Shown here piece by piece: positions 6,029-12,886 of a stretch of DNA of 14,498 bases. The DNA is from DATELY01 sp035276085. GTDB lineage: Bacteria; Pseudomonadota; Gammaproteobacteria; Steroidobacterales; Steroidobacteraceae. The translations under genes were made by a program, and so were the position numbers. The stretch covers positions 1 to 14,498 of the forward strand of contig DATELY010000077.1 in NCBI GenBank assembly GCA_035276085.1, given 5' to 3'. How positions within the stretch are numbered: position 1 is the stretch's first letter; each line of letters starts with the position of its first letter. Below the pieces are notes generated by a model. That model worked only from the letters and a program-made list of their open reading frames with translations. It did no database searches and was not told where the DNA came from.

Positions 6029-7231
6029 ATGGCCACCAGCATTTTTTCCAGCATCGAACTGGCTCCTCGCGATCCCATTCTCGGCATCACCGAGGCCTTC
6101 AACGCCGATGCGAATCCGCGCAAAGTGAATCTGGGCGTCGGCGTGTACTACGACGATGCCGGCAAGTTGCCCGTCCTCGAGTGCGTGCGCCGGGCGGAGA
6201 AACAGCTGGCAGAGAATCCCGCCCCGCGCGGCTACCTGCCGATCGATGGCATTCCTGGCTACGTGAAGGCTGTCCAGAACCTGGTACTGGGTGCGGATGC
6301 GCCGGCGCTGCGTGAAGAACGTGTCGTCGGCGCACAGGCGCTTGGCGGCACGGGCGCTCTGAAGATCGCCGCGGACTTGCTGCAGCGGTTCCACTCCGGC
6401 GCAGAGGTCTGGATCAGCACGCCGAGCTGGGAGAACCATCGCGCCCTTTTCGAAGGGGCAGGCTTCAAGGTACAGCAGTATCCGTACTACGACCCCGCGA
6501 CGCGCGAAGTCGATTTTGCCGGGATGGCGAAGGCACTCGAGGCACTACCGAGCGGTGCAATCGTCGTGTTGCATGCCTGCTGTCACAACCCGACCGGCGT
6601 GGACTTGAAGCAGGAACAATGGACGCGGGTGATGGAAATCGTCAAAGCCCGCGGCTTGATCCCGATCTTGGACATGGCCTACCAGGGCTTTGCGGAAGGA
6701 TTGGACGCAGATGGAGCCGCTGTGCGTCGGTTCGCCGAACAGTGCGCACCTGTGTTCATCGCCAGCTCGTTCTCGAAGTCGTTTTCGCTGTATGGCGAAC
6801 GTGCCGGTGCGCTCAACATCGTGACGTCGAGCAAGGACGAAGCGGCGCGCGTGCTGAGTCAGTTGAAGCGCATCATCCGCACGAACTACTCGAACCCGCC
6901 GACGCACGGCGGCAAGATCGTTGCGACTGTTCTTGCGGATGCGGAGCTGCGCTCATTGTGGGAGAAGGAGCTCGGCCACATGCGCGAGCGCATCAAGCAG
7001 ATGCGTGCCGCGCTCGTGGAAAGAGTGCAACAGCTGGCGCCCGGCAAGGACATGACCTTCGTGCTGCGTCAGCGCGGCATGTTCTCGTACTCGGGGCTGT
7101 CCAAGGACGCCGTCGAACGCTTGCGGAAGGAATACGCAATCTATGCCGTCGACAGCGGACGGATTTGCGTTGCGGCATTGAATGCGGGGAATGTGGAGTA
7201 CGTGGCCCAGGCGGTGGCCGCGGTGAGCTGA
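6029..7231 (+). CDS. tyrB: Aromatic-amino-acid aminotransferase (AspC/TyrB family)
   Basis: Predicted 400-residue cytoplasmic PLP enzyme transferring amino groups between aromatic amino acids or aspartate and 2-oxoglutarate; length matches the family (about 397). Motifs of class Ia aminotransferases are complete: GGTGA (107-110 area) for phosphate binding, Trp134 stacking on PLP (TPSWENH), CHNPTG with Asn187, Asp215 and Tyr218 in LDMAYQGF, the Schiff-base Lys250 in SSFSKSFSLYGERAG, Arg258 for PLP phosphate, Arg284 in IRTNYSNPP and Arg378 for the substrate carboxylate. FSKSFSLYGERAG, LDMAYQGF and RGMFSYSGLS look more like E. coli TyrB than AspC, but specificity cannot be proved from sequence, so aspC is the alternative. 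It starts at ATG 6029 with a poor ribosome site. A stem-loop lies downstream (7261-7303). Confidence 0.9.
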   Translation: MATSIFSSIELAPRDPILGITEAFNADANPRKVNLGVGVYYDDAGKLPVLECVRRAEKQLAENPAPRGYLPIDGIPGYVKAVQNLVLGADAPALREERVVGAQALGGTGALKIAADLLQRFHSGAEVWISTPSWENHRALFEGAGFKVQQYPYYDPATREVDFAGMAKALEALPSGAIVVLHACCHNPTGVDLKQEQWTRVMEIVKARGLIPILDMAYQGFAEGLDADGAAVRRFAEQCAPVFIASSFSKSFSLYGERAGALNIVTSSKDEAARVLSQLKRIIRTNYSNPPTHGGKIVATVLADAELRSLWEKELGHMRERIKQMRAALVERVQQLAPGKDMTFVLRQRGMFSYSGLSKDAVERLRKEYAIYAVDSGRICVAALNAGNVEYVAQAVAAVS

Positions 7232-7260
7232 CTGGGAAGGACTTATCTAGATTTGCATCG

Positions 7261-7303
7261 CGACAGGATGCGGCGTAGCTCCGCAGCGTCCTGACCGCTG
7301 TCG
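7261..7303 (+). terminator. Possible structured terminator after the aminotransferase gene
   Basis: Thirty bases after the stop, outer arms CGACAG (7261-7266) and CTGTCG (7298-7303) enclose inner arms TGCGG (7269-7273) and CCGCA (7281-7285). CAGGA/TCCTG offers an alternative pairing. There is no T-tract, so if it acts it is not a classical intrinsic terminator. Confidence 0.3.
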
Positions 7304-7364
7304 GTGATCAGCCGGTAGTCAAGCGCAATTCACATAGTACGCTTGGGTTCAAGGCCCGAGCACT

Positions 7365-8303
7365 GTGCGGTTTGCCGTGATTACCCACTTCCCAAGACGG
7401 ACCGAATGGTCCGCTCGTAGTCGAGTTCAAACGACCGCTGCGCCTCCGGAAGGGAATATCCACTGTCCGATTTGCACATCAGGCGGCGTTCGTATTTTCC
7501 AGCGGCATGGCTATTGGATTCGCGAATGCAGCTGCGGGCATCGCTTTGCCGATTTGGAGCCCGCTGAGGACCATGTAGAGGCGGTCTATTCCGACGAGTA
7601 CTTTCTGTCCGGCGGCGATGGCTATCCGGACTACACGGCCGAAGCGCACCTGATCACGAAGCACGGGCGCTTTTACGGCAAGCTCCTGCGACGCTATACG
7701 CAACCGGGCGACGTGCTGGACGTCGGTTCAGCCTGCGGCTTCATCCTGAGCGGTCTGCGCGATTACGGCTGGCAGGGGATCGGCATCGAGCCAAACCCCA
7801 CGATGGTGGATTACGCCCGCCAGCACGGACTCGAAGTGTACGTCGCGACGCTGGAGGACTTCGAGACGGATCGGAGATTCGATCTGATCAACATGACGCA
7901 GGTGATCGCGCACTTCCGCGACGTCCGCAGCGCGCTTGAGGTAGCGGGAAGATTGACCAAACCCAATGGCTACTGGTTGATCGAAACCTGGGACAAGGAC
8001 AGTTGGATGGCTCGAGCACAAAAGGAACATTGGCACGAATACAGTCCGCCGAGTGTGCTGCAGTACTTTTCGAAGGCGGGCTTGAAAGACCTGGTCGAGC
8101 AATTCGGCCCGAGGCTGGTCAGCACAGGCAGACCACCGAAAGAGATCAGTGCATTTCACGTGCAATCACTGGCACGCCACAAGGCGTCGAGCGGTGCGCC
8201 CTATAAACTCGTGGGCGCAATGGCAAGCCTCGTGCCGCCGACCTGGGCACTGCCCTACCCCAGCTTCGACTTGTTCTGGTCGCTCTTCAGAATGGCGCGC
8301 TAG
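7365..8303 (+). CDS. Zinc-ribbon class I SAM-dependent methyltransferase
   Basis: Predicted 312-residue protein. An in-frame stop at 7335 bounds the start; GTG 7365 is the first usable codon, and GTG 7377 is an alternative. CPIC (34-37) and CSCG (55-58) form an N-terminal zinc-ribbon-like knuckle pair, as in many SAM methyltransferases of sugar and small-molecule pathways, though the second pair is CxC rather than the usual CxxC. Residues 115-215 are the Rossmann-like methyltransferase core: motif I VLDVGSACGF (117-126), acidic Glu142 in GIGIEPNP after strand 2, and DLINMTQVIAHFRD (173-186), where post-I residues lie. The C-terminal 60 residues include an aromatic, amphipathic stretch (WALPYPSFDLFWSLF) that may contact membrane or substrate. 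Neighbours do not reveal the substrate. The TAG stop is shared with the target site of the adjacent mobile element. Confidence 0.82.
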   Translation: MRFAVITHFPRRTEWSARSRVQTTAAPPEGNIHCPICTSGGVRIFQRHGYWIRECSCGHRFADLEPAEDHVEAVYSDEYFLSGGDGYPDYTAEAHLITKHGRFYGKLLRRYTQPGDVLDVGSACGFILSGLRDYGWQGIGIEPNPTMVDYARQHGLEVYVATLEDFETDRRFDLINMTQVIAHFRDVRSALEVAGRLTKPNGYWLIETWDKDSWMARAQKEHWHEYSPPSVLQYFSKAGLKDLVEQFGPRLVSTGRPPKEISAFHVQSLARHKASSGAPYKLVGAMASLVPPTWALPYPSFDLFWSLFRMAR

Positions 8304-8463
8304 CAGCCTGTCGGACTTAGGGATCGTCGCGAGGACGGGGCAGATGGAGGACAGTTTTTCGATCGTTCGAGGCGAATAGCGCTCGCTATTTAACGAGGAC
8401 TATCGAAAAAATGGACCCAGCCGCCGCCGCAGTAGATCAATCCTAAGTCCGACAGGCTGCTAG
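8300..8463. mobile_element. MITE-like element, 18-base terminal inverted repeats, CTAG duplication
   Basis: Perfect terminal inverted repeats CAGCCTGTCGGACTTAGG (8304-8321) and its complement (8442-8459) bound a 156-base element. Both ends are flanked by CTAG (8300-8303 and 8460-8463), read as a 4-base target duplication. The interior continues the symmetry: GGACAGTTTTTCGAT (8349-8363) mirrors ATCGAAAAAATGGACC (8402-8417), and AATAGCG (8375-8381) mirrors CGCTATT (8384-8390) at the centre, so the whole element can fold into one imperfect hairpin. No open frame of transposase size exists, so movement would need a transposase in trans; a CTAG target is known for some IS5-group elements, but I cannot name the family. 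It lies between convergent methyltransferase and srkA genes and may also hinder read-through. If not mobile, it is an unusually long bidirectional terminator hairpin. Confidence 0.78.
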
Positions 8464-8483
8464 GTACTTGGCCCGGCGCCCGC

Positions 8484-9479
8484 TCATCGATCGCCCAATT
8501 CCAACGGTCCCTCCTCCAACGCCGCCAGTTGCTCGCGCAATGCGAGGACATGGTTCTCCCAATAGCGTGGTTCAGCGAACCATGGAAATGCGCGCGGGAA
8601 CGCCGGGTCTTCCCAGCGACGTGCGAGCCAGGCGCTGTAATGAATGATGCGCAGCGACCGCAGGGCTTCGACCAGGCCCAGCTCTGCGTAGTTGAACTCC
8701 GCAAACTGGGTATAGCCCTCGAGCAGCATGCTCAATTGCGTCCCCATTTCGGTGCGCGACCCGGACAGCAGCATCCACAGGTCCTGCATCGCGGGACCCG
8801 TGATGCAGTCATCCAGATCGACGAAGTGCGGACCGGCGTCCGTCCACAACACATTGCCGGGATGACAATCGCCATGGAGTCGCAGCATGCGCAGCGGCTG
8901 CGCCAACTCGAATTGCGCGCTCACCCGCTCGAGAATGTCCTGAGTCAGTGAGTCGTAGGCGGCGTCGAGATGCTCGGGAATCCATCCCTGCTCGAGCAGA
9001 AACACTGCGGACTGTTCCCCCAATTGATCGATACTCAGACGCCCGCGATGACGGAAGGCCGTGCGCGCACCGATCATGTGCATCCTGCCCATGAAGCGAC
9101 CCATCCATTCTCGATCGGCCTGGGTCTGCAGTTCAGGCCAGCGTCCGCCGCGTCGCTCGAAGATTGCAAATCGAAAGTCCTCGTGCTCGAACAATGTCCG
9201 TGCGCCGCGGAACAAAGGCGGCACGACCGGGATTTCCGCTGCCGCCAGCTCGAGCGCAAATGCGTGTTCCTCCAGAATTGCCGCGTCCGACCAGCGTTCG
9301 GGACGGTAGAATTTGGCGATCAGCGGGGGGCCCTCTTCCATACCCAGCTGATAAACGCGGTTCTCATAGCTGTTCAGAGCCAGGATGCGGCCGTCCGGGA
9401 TGAGCCCTACGGACTCGACTGAGCTGAGAAGCACCTCGGGTGTTAAACGGTCGTACGGGTGGGAGGACACTGTCGGCAT
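8484..9479 (-). CDS. srkA: Stress response serine/threonine kinase A (SrkA/YihE)
   Basis: Predicted 331-residue cytoplasmic kinase of the aminoglycoside-phosphotransferase-like fold; E. coli SrkA is about 328 residues and counters stress-induced death linked to the MazEF pathway and Cpx/envelope stress. Diagnostic motifs: LNSYENRVYQ (35-44), AKFYRPERW (55-63) with Lys56 in the ATP site, the catalytic loop LHGDCHPGNVLW (201-212) with Asp204 and Asn209, Mg-binding FVDLDD (219-224) with Asp221, GPAMQDLWMLL (228-238) and the family tail WLARRWEDPAFPRAFPW (284-300). ATG 9479 is chosen because 16 extra residues from the upstream in-frame start have no family counterpart; no good ribosome site is seen at either. 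It is divergent from galE across 143 bases and convergent with the methyltransferase gene. A TTGACA hexamer on the minus strand (9532-9537) may be a -35 but has no good -10 partner. Confidence 0.92.
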   Translation of the reverse strand: MPTVSSHPYDRLTPEVLLSSVESVGLIPDGRILALNSYENRVYQLGMEEGPPLIAKFYRPERWSDAAILEEHAFALELAAAEIPVVPPLFRGARTLFEHEDFRFAIFERRGGRWPELQTQADREWMGRFMGRMHMIGARTAFRHRGRLSIDQLGEQSAVFLLEQGWIPEHLDAAYDSLTQDILERVSAQFELAQPLRMLRLHGDCHPGNVLWTDAGPHFVDLDDCITGPAMQDLWMLLSGSRTEMGTQLSMLLEGYTQFAEFNYAELGLVEALRSLRIIHYSAWLARRWEDPAFPRAFPWFAEPRYWENHVLALREQLAALEEGPLELGDR

Positions 9480-9579
9480 GCGGGAGCAATCAGAGTCGAG
9501 GGATTCGCAGGCTGTTGCCGCCCTCATCCGCTGTCAATCGTCAACGCAACTTTCGTCACACAGATTCGGCAGGCTGCGT

Positions 9580-9588
9580 TGCTAGAAT
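9580..9588 (+). promoter_or_regulatory. Extended -10 promoter of galE
   Basis: TGC followed by TAGAAT (9583-9588) forms an extended -10 element 34 bases upstream of the galE ATG; transcription should start near 9595, giving a leader of about 28 bases. No consensus -35 is present at the right spacing, as is common for extended -10 promoters. Confidence 0.5.
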
Positions 9589-9622
9589 CTGAGTCAAATC
9601 AACACAGGCGACCCCCTTACCT

Positions 9623-10618
9623 ATGTCCATTCTCGTGACCGGCGGTGCCGGCTATATCGGCAGCCATGTGGTGCGGCAATTGGGAGAACGCGGTGAACGC
9701 GTGACCGTCCTCGACAACTTGTCAACGGGCTTTCGCTCCGCGGTACTGCATGGACAGCTGGTCGTGGGCGACACGGGTGACCGGGAACTGGTCAGCCGGG
9801 TCCTGAAGGAGCACGGAATCGAGACCGTGATGCATTTCGCGGCCCATACGATCGTGCCGGAATCGGTTTCGAACCCGCTCAAGTACTACGGCAACAATAC
9901 GTGCTCGACGCGCAGCCTCTTGCAGTGCTGCCAGGAAGCCGGGATCAAGCATTTCGTGTTCTCGTCCACGGCTGCTGTCTATGGGACCCCCGAAGGCGGG
10001 ATTGCCGCAGAAGACTCGCCCACCCAGCCGATCAATCCGTACGGCCTGTCGAAGCTGATGAGCGAGTGGATGTTGCGGGATCTGGCCTTCGCCACGGCCC
10101 TGCGCTACGTGGTGCTGCGCTACTTCAACGTGGCCGGCAGCGACCCCGAAGCGCGGATCGGGCAATCGACGATTGGCGCAACATTGCTGACCAAAGTCGC
10201 GTGCGAAGCAGCCGTCGGCAAGCGCCCCCAAGTGGCGGTGTACGGGACCGACTATTCCACTCCCGACGGTACGGGCGTGCGCGATTACATCCACGTCGAA
10301 GATCTGGCCGATGCCCATGTGCGGGCACTGGACTACCTGCGCAAAGGGGGCGCGTCAGCGACGTTGAATTGCGGCTATGGCCACGGCTATAGCGTGCGCG
10401 AACTGCTCGCGGCCGTGGAGAAGGCGGCAGGCAAGCCTCTGAAGATCATCGAGGAGCCGCGTCGGGCTGGAGACCCTCCGGCGCTCGTGTCGAAGGCAGT
10501 GCGCGTGCGTGAGGTGCTCGGTTGGACGCCGAAGTACGACGACCTCGCGACGATCGTCAGCTCACAGCTCGCCTGGGAACAGCGCCTGTTGAAGGAGCCG
10601 TCTTTGCAGAAGAACTGA
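9623..10618 (+). CDS. galE: UDP-glucose 4-epimerase
   Basis: Predicted 331-residue cytoplasmic SDR enzyme, normal length for bacterial GalE (about 328-338). It interconverts UDP-glucose and UDP-galactose, feeding Leloir galactose metabolism and lipopolysaccharide or exopolysaccharide precursors. Visible features: NAD-binding TGGAGYIG (6-13), Asp31-Asn-Leu-Ser-Thr-Gly binding the adenosine ribose, FAAHTIVPES (72-81), catalytic SST at 114-116, YGLSK with Tyr140 and Lys144, RYFNVAGSDP (166-175), DGTGVRDYIHVEDLADAH (215-232) and RRAGDPPALV near the nucleotide site. ATG 9623 is the natural start, directly at the SILVTGGAGY strand. It has its own extended -10 promoter. The next gene, glrK, follows after 104 bases with its own promoter, so they are probably separate units. 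UDP-GlcNAc activity cannot be excluded. Confidence 0.93.
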   Translation: MSILVTGGAGYIGSHVVRQLGERGERVTVLDNLSTGFRSAVLHGQLVVGDTGDRELVSRVLKEHGIETVMHFAAHTIVPESVSNPLKYYGNNTCSTRSLLQCCQEAGIKHFVFSSTAAVYGTPEGGIAAEDSPTQPINPYGLSKLMSEWMLRDLAFATALRYVVLRYFNVAGSDPEARIGQSTIGATLLTKVACEAAVGKRPQVAVYGTDYSTPDGTGVRDYIHVEDLADAHVRALDYLRKGGASATLNCGYGHGYSVRELLAAVEKAAGKPLKIIEEPRRAGDPPALVSKAVRVREVLGWTPKYDDLATIVSSQLAWEQRLLKEPSLQKN

Positions 10619-10700
10619 GCGTCGCCGCTCGCTCGACCCATGGATGAACGGTCTCGGACGGCCCTGTACCCCACACGATCTCGGCACATTTCCTACAAAC

Positions 10701-10722
10701 GGCGCTGTTAGAATGCAGCGCC
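10701..10722 (+). promoter_or_regulatory. glrK extended -10 promoter inside a perfect inverted repeat
   Basis: GGCGCTG (10701-10707) and CAGCGCC (10716-10722) are perfect complements around an 8-base loop. The loop holds TTAGAAT, and together with TG from the left arm forms an extended -10, TGTTAGAAT (10706-10714). Start of transcription is expected about 10720-10722, right before the ATG at 10723, so the mRNA would be leaderless or nearly so. There is no recognisable Shine-Dalgarno site. The repeat may be an operator for autoregulation. Confidence 0.5.
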
Positions 10723-12177
10723 ATGCGTTGGCCCCGCCCCAAATCCCTCGGTAGCTTGATGTTGACCGGCTTCGCGCTGGTCTCCATACCGCTGCTGCTG
10801 GGAGTCATCATTGCCGCGGCCAAGGTGCGAACGCTCGCGGACACGAGCTCAACGCTGGTGCGGTCCGGGGTACAGACCACGCACTACACCCAGCAGCTGT
10901 TCCAATACATCGCGTCGATGGAGCGCAGCGCCCGGCTCTACCAGGTGCTGAACGATCGCGAGCTGAAGAACGTCTATCGCGAATCCCGAACGCGCTTCAT
11001 CCAGGCCGTGGCCGGGGTGGAACAGGCGTCGACGGAGCCAGCGCGCCATTACCAGTTGCGGGAGCTGCGCGCTGCGTTGGCGCAAGTTGACGGGATCATG
11101 CTCAGCGATGGGCCTCCGCCCGATGCGGAAACCTTGCGCCAGGCGCTCGCCGCCTTCACGCCGATGTCGGACACCGCTGTGCAGTTGGCGACCGATACCA
11201 GCGCACAGATCGAAACGGGTTTGTCGCGCTTGCAGATGAGTACCGCCGCGACTCAGCAGTATCTGTTCTGGCAGTCGGCAGCGCTCATCCTGCTCACGGC
11301 CGTCCTCATCACGATGTTCACGTTGCTGTTGATGCGCCCGATCCGGCAGATCGACAGCGCCATCAGCCAGTTGGGCAAAGGGACGTTCTCCAAGGCCATC
11401 GCGGTGCGCGGCCCGGCCGACTTGAAGGACCTCGGTCGGCAGCTCGAATGGCTGCGGGTGCGCCTGTTGGAGATTGCGCAGGAACGCAACCGATTCCTGC
11501 GTCACATGTCACACGAGCTGAAGACACCGCTCGCGAACATCAGAGAAGGGACGGAATTGCTCATGGATGGGGCGGTCGGCGAGCTCGACAGCAATCAACG
11601 CGAAGTCGCCACGATTCTGCGCGACAACGGCATCCGCCTGCAGCAGCTGATCGAGAACTTGCTGTCCTTCAGCGCCTGGCAGGCGCGCCATACCGGACTC
11701 GAGATTTCCCAGTTCCGCCTGCGGCCGCTGGTGAAATCGGCGCTCGAGACTCATCAACTCACGCTGCTCGCGCAGCGAGTGCATCTGGATTTGAAAGTGC
11801 AGGACGTGGAAATGCGCGCGGACCGCGCCAAGCTGAAGCTGATCTTGGACAACCTGCTGTCGAACGCGCTGAAGTACAGCCCTCGCGGCGGGACGATCTC
11901 GATTCATGCGAACACGGAACGCGAGCGCTTGATCCTGGATGTCGCAGATACCGGACCTGGAATACCCAAGGAAGAACGCGCCGCGATTTTCCAGGCCTTC
12001 TACTCGGGTAAAGCGCCCCAGGCCGGTCATCTCAAGGGAACGGGCATAGGACTGTCGGTCGTGTCGGAATTCGTGCAGGCCCATGGCGGCAGCATCGAGA
12101 TCGTCGATGGTGCCTTCGCCGGCGCGCACTTTCGGATCCGCATGCCGCTGACCACGCTCGAAACCGAACAGATCTAG
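10723..12177 (+). CDS. glrK: Sensor histidine kinase GlrK (QseE/YfhK)
   Basis: Predicted 484-residue inner-membrane kinase, close to E. coli GlrK (about 475). It senses envelope signals and phosphorylates GlrR, encoded two genes downstream. Order of parts: TM1 (about 11-33), a helical periplasmic region (34-180) with ASMERSARLYQVLND, TM2 (about 184-204), HAMP (205-255), dimerisation/phosphoacceptor helix with FLRHMSHELKTPLANIREGT and His264, then the ATPase domain with N-box LDNLLSNALKYSP (375-387), G1 DTGPGIP (409-415), F-box AIFQAFYSG and G2 KGTGIGLSVV (438-447). MSHELKTPLANIREGTELL is nearly identical to the same stretch in E. coli GlrK, which supports the name beyond the generic kinase fold. 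The ATG at 10723 directly follows a promoter hairpin. The gene leads an operon with qseG-like and glrR genes; the gap to the next gene is 19 bases. Confidence 0.93.
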   Translation: MRWPRPKSLGSLMLTGFALVSIPLLLGVIIAAAKVRTLADTSSTLVRSGVQTTHYTQQLFQYIASMERSARLYQVLNDRELKNVYRESRTRFIQAVAGVEQASTEPARHYQLRELRAALAQVDGIMLSDGPPPDAETLRQALAAFTPMSDTAVQLATDTSAQIETGLSRLQMSTAATQQYLFWQSAALILLTAVLITMFTLLLMRPIRQIDSAISQLGKGTFSKAIAVRGPADLKDLGRQLEWLRVRLLEIAQERNRFLRHMSHELKTPLANIREGTELLMDGAVGELDSNQREVATILRDNGIRLQQLIENLLSFSAWQARHTGLEISQFRLRPLVKSALETHQLTLLAQRVHLDLKVQDVEMRADRAKLKLILDNLLSNALKYSPRGGTISIHANTERERLILDVADTGPGIPKEERAAIFQAFYSGKAPQAGHLKGTGIGLSVVSEFVQAHGGSIEIVDGAFAGAHFRIRMPLTTLETEQI

Positions 12178-12196
12178 GACAACAAGAACAACAACC

Positions 12197-12886
12197 ATGG
12201 CATCGAGTTCGGCAACCGTCCCGCCCACAGCGGCCCGCCACGTTCACACGTGCAGACGCGTGCTGTCTCTGGTGGTCGCGGCGCTGCTCGTCACGGCATG
12301 CGAATTTCCGCCGAGGGTCGAGGAGCCGCGCACGCCGCAGCCGACCGTCCATGAGGACGTGGCCCAGTATCTCGATACGATGTACAACCTGGCGACGGGT
12401 GATGCTGCGAGGCAAGCAGACATCTTCTATGACATTGAGCGCGAGTACACCCGGGCGCCGACAACGACGACTTCGCTGCGCTATGCGCTGGCTTTACTGA
12501 CGCCAGGACATCCCGCCAGCAAGCCGAGTGAAGGCAAGCGCATCCTGGAAACCTTGCTCGCATCGCCGGAAAGGATGCTGCCGCTCGAACGCAAGCTCGC
12601 CGCGGTGATGCTGCGCGAGGCAGATGCCCTATTGAAGATGGAGGCTGACAATCGTCGGCTGCTAGCGACAGTCGACGAGCGCGTTCGCTCGCAGGCAAAC
12701 TCGGACCGGAAACTGCAGGCACAGACCGAAGAAAATCTTCGCCTGCGGAAAGAACTGGCCGAAGCGAAGCAGAAGCTCGACGCGATCACCGACATCGAGA
12801 GGTCTATTACCATTGAACGCAGTCCTTCGCCCCCTGGCAGCCGTGATACAACCAACGAAGCGCAAAGCCCGCCTCCTAGTCGTTGA
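12197..12886 (+). CDS. qseG: QseG-like lipoprotein of the GlrK/GlrR operon (YfhG)
   Basis: Predicted 229-residue lipoprotein. The position between glrK and glrR is that of qseG (yfhG), whose outer-membrane product interacts with and stimulates GlrK in enterobacteria. Sequence: basic segment RHVHTCRRVL, hydrophobic core, lipobox LVTAC with Cys35, then an alpha-helical domain (about 50-140) and a predicted coiled coil (about 125-195: KLAAVMLREADALLKMEADN, TEENLRLRKELAEAKQKL). Glu follows the lipidated Cys; Asp is the strict inner-membrane retention residue in E. coli, so location is uncertain. The tail (205-229) is Pro/Ser-rich and overlaps the start of glrR. ATG 12197 is used, though the signal peptide could equally begin at an internal GTG. 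Identity rests on context, the lipobox and helical character rather than strong sequence motifs. Confidence 0.78.
   Translation: MASSSATVPPTAARHVHTCRRVLSLVVAALLVTACEFPPRVEEPRTPQPTVHEDVAQYLDTMYNLATGDAARQADIFYDIEREYTRAPTTTTSLRYALALLTPGHPASKPSEGKRILETLLASPERMLPLERKLAAVMLREADALLKMEADNRRLLATVDERVRSQANSDRKLQAQTEENLRLRKELAEAKQKLDAITDIERSITIERSPSPPGSRDTTNEAQSPPPSR
12797..12802 (+). promoter_or_regulatory. Shine-Dalgarno site that favours a TTG start for glrR
   Basis: GAGAGG lies 10 bases before the TTG at 12813, inside the qseG-like gene. The alternative GTG at 12843 has no comparable site. This is the main support for the unusual start codon. Confidence 0.45.

Noticed and set aside
8027..8042. TGGCACG resembling a sigma54 -24 element
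   Set aside because: It lies within the methyltransferase gene and has no TTGC -12 partner at the required spacing.
9566..9584. GGCAGGCTGC before galE resembling the MITE end (GACAGGCTGC)
   Set aside because: Only about 9 of 10 bases match, with no partner repeat or CTAG flank; it is probably coincidental.
11509..12228. Long antisense frames opposite glrK, galE, srkA and glrR
   Set aside because: They mirror strongly conserved genes, have no ribosome sites or recognisable motifs, and arise from GC-rich codon bias.
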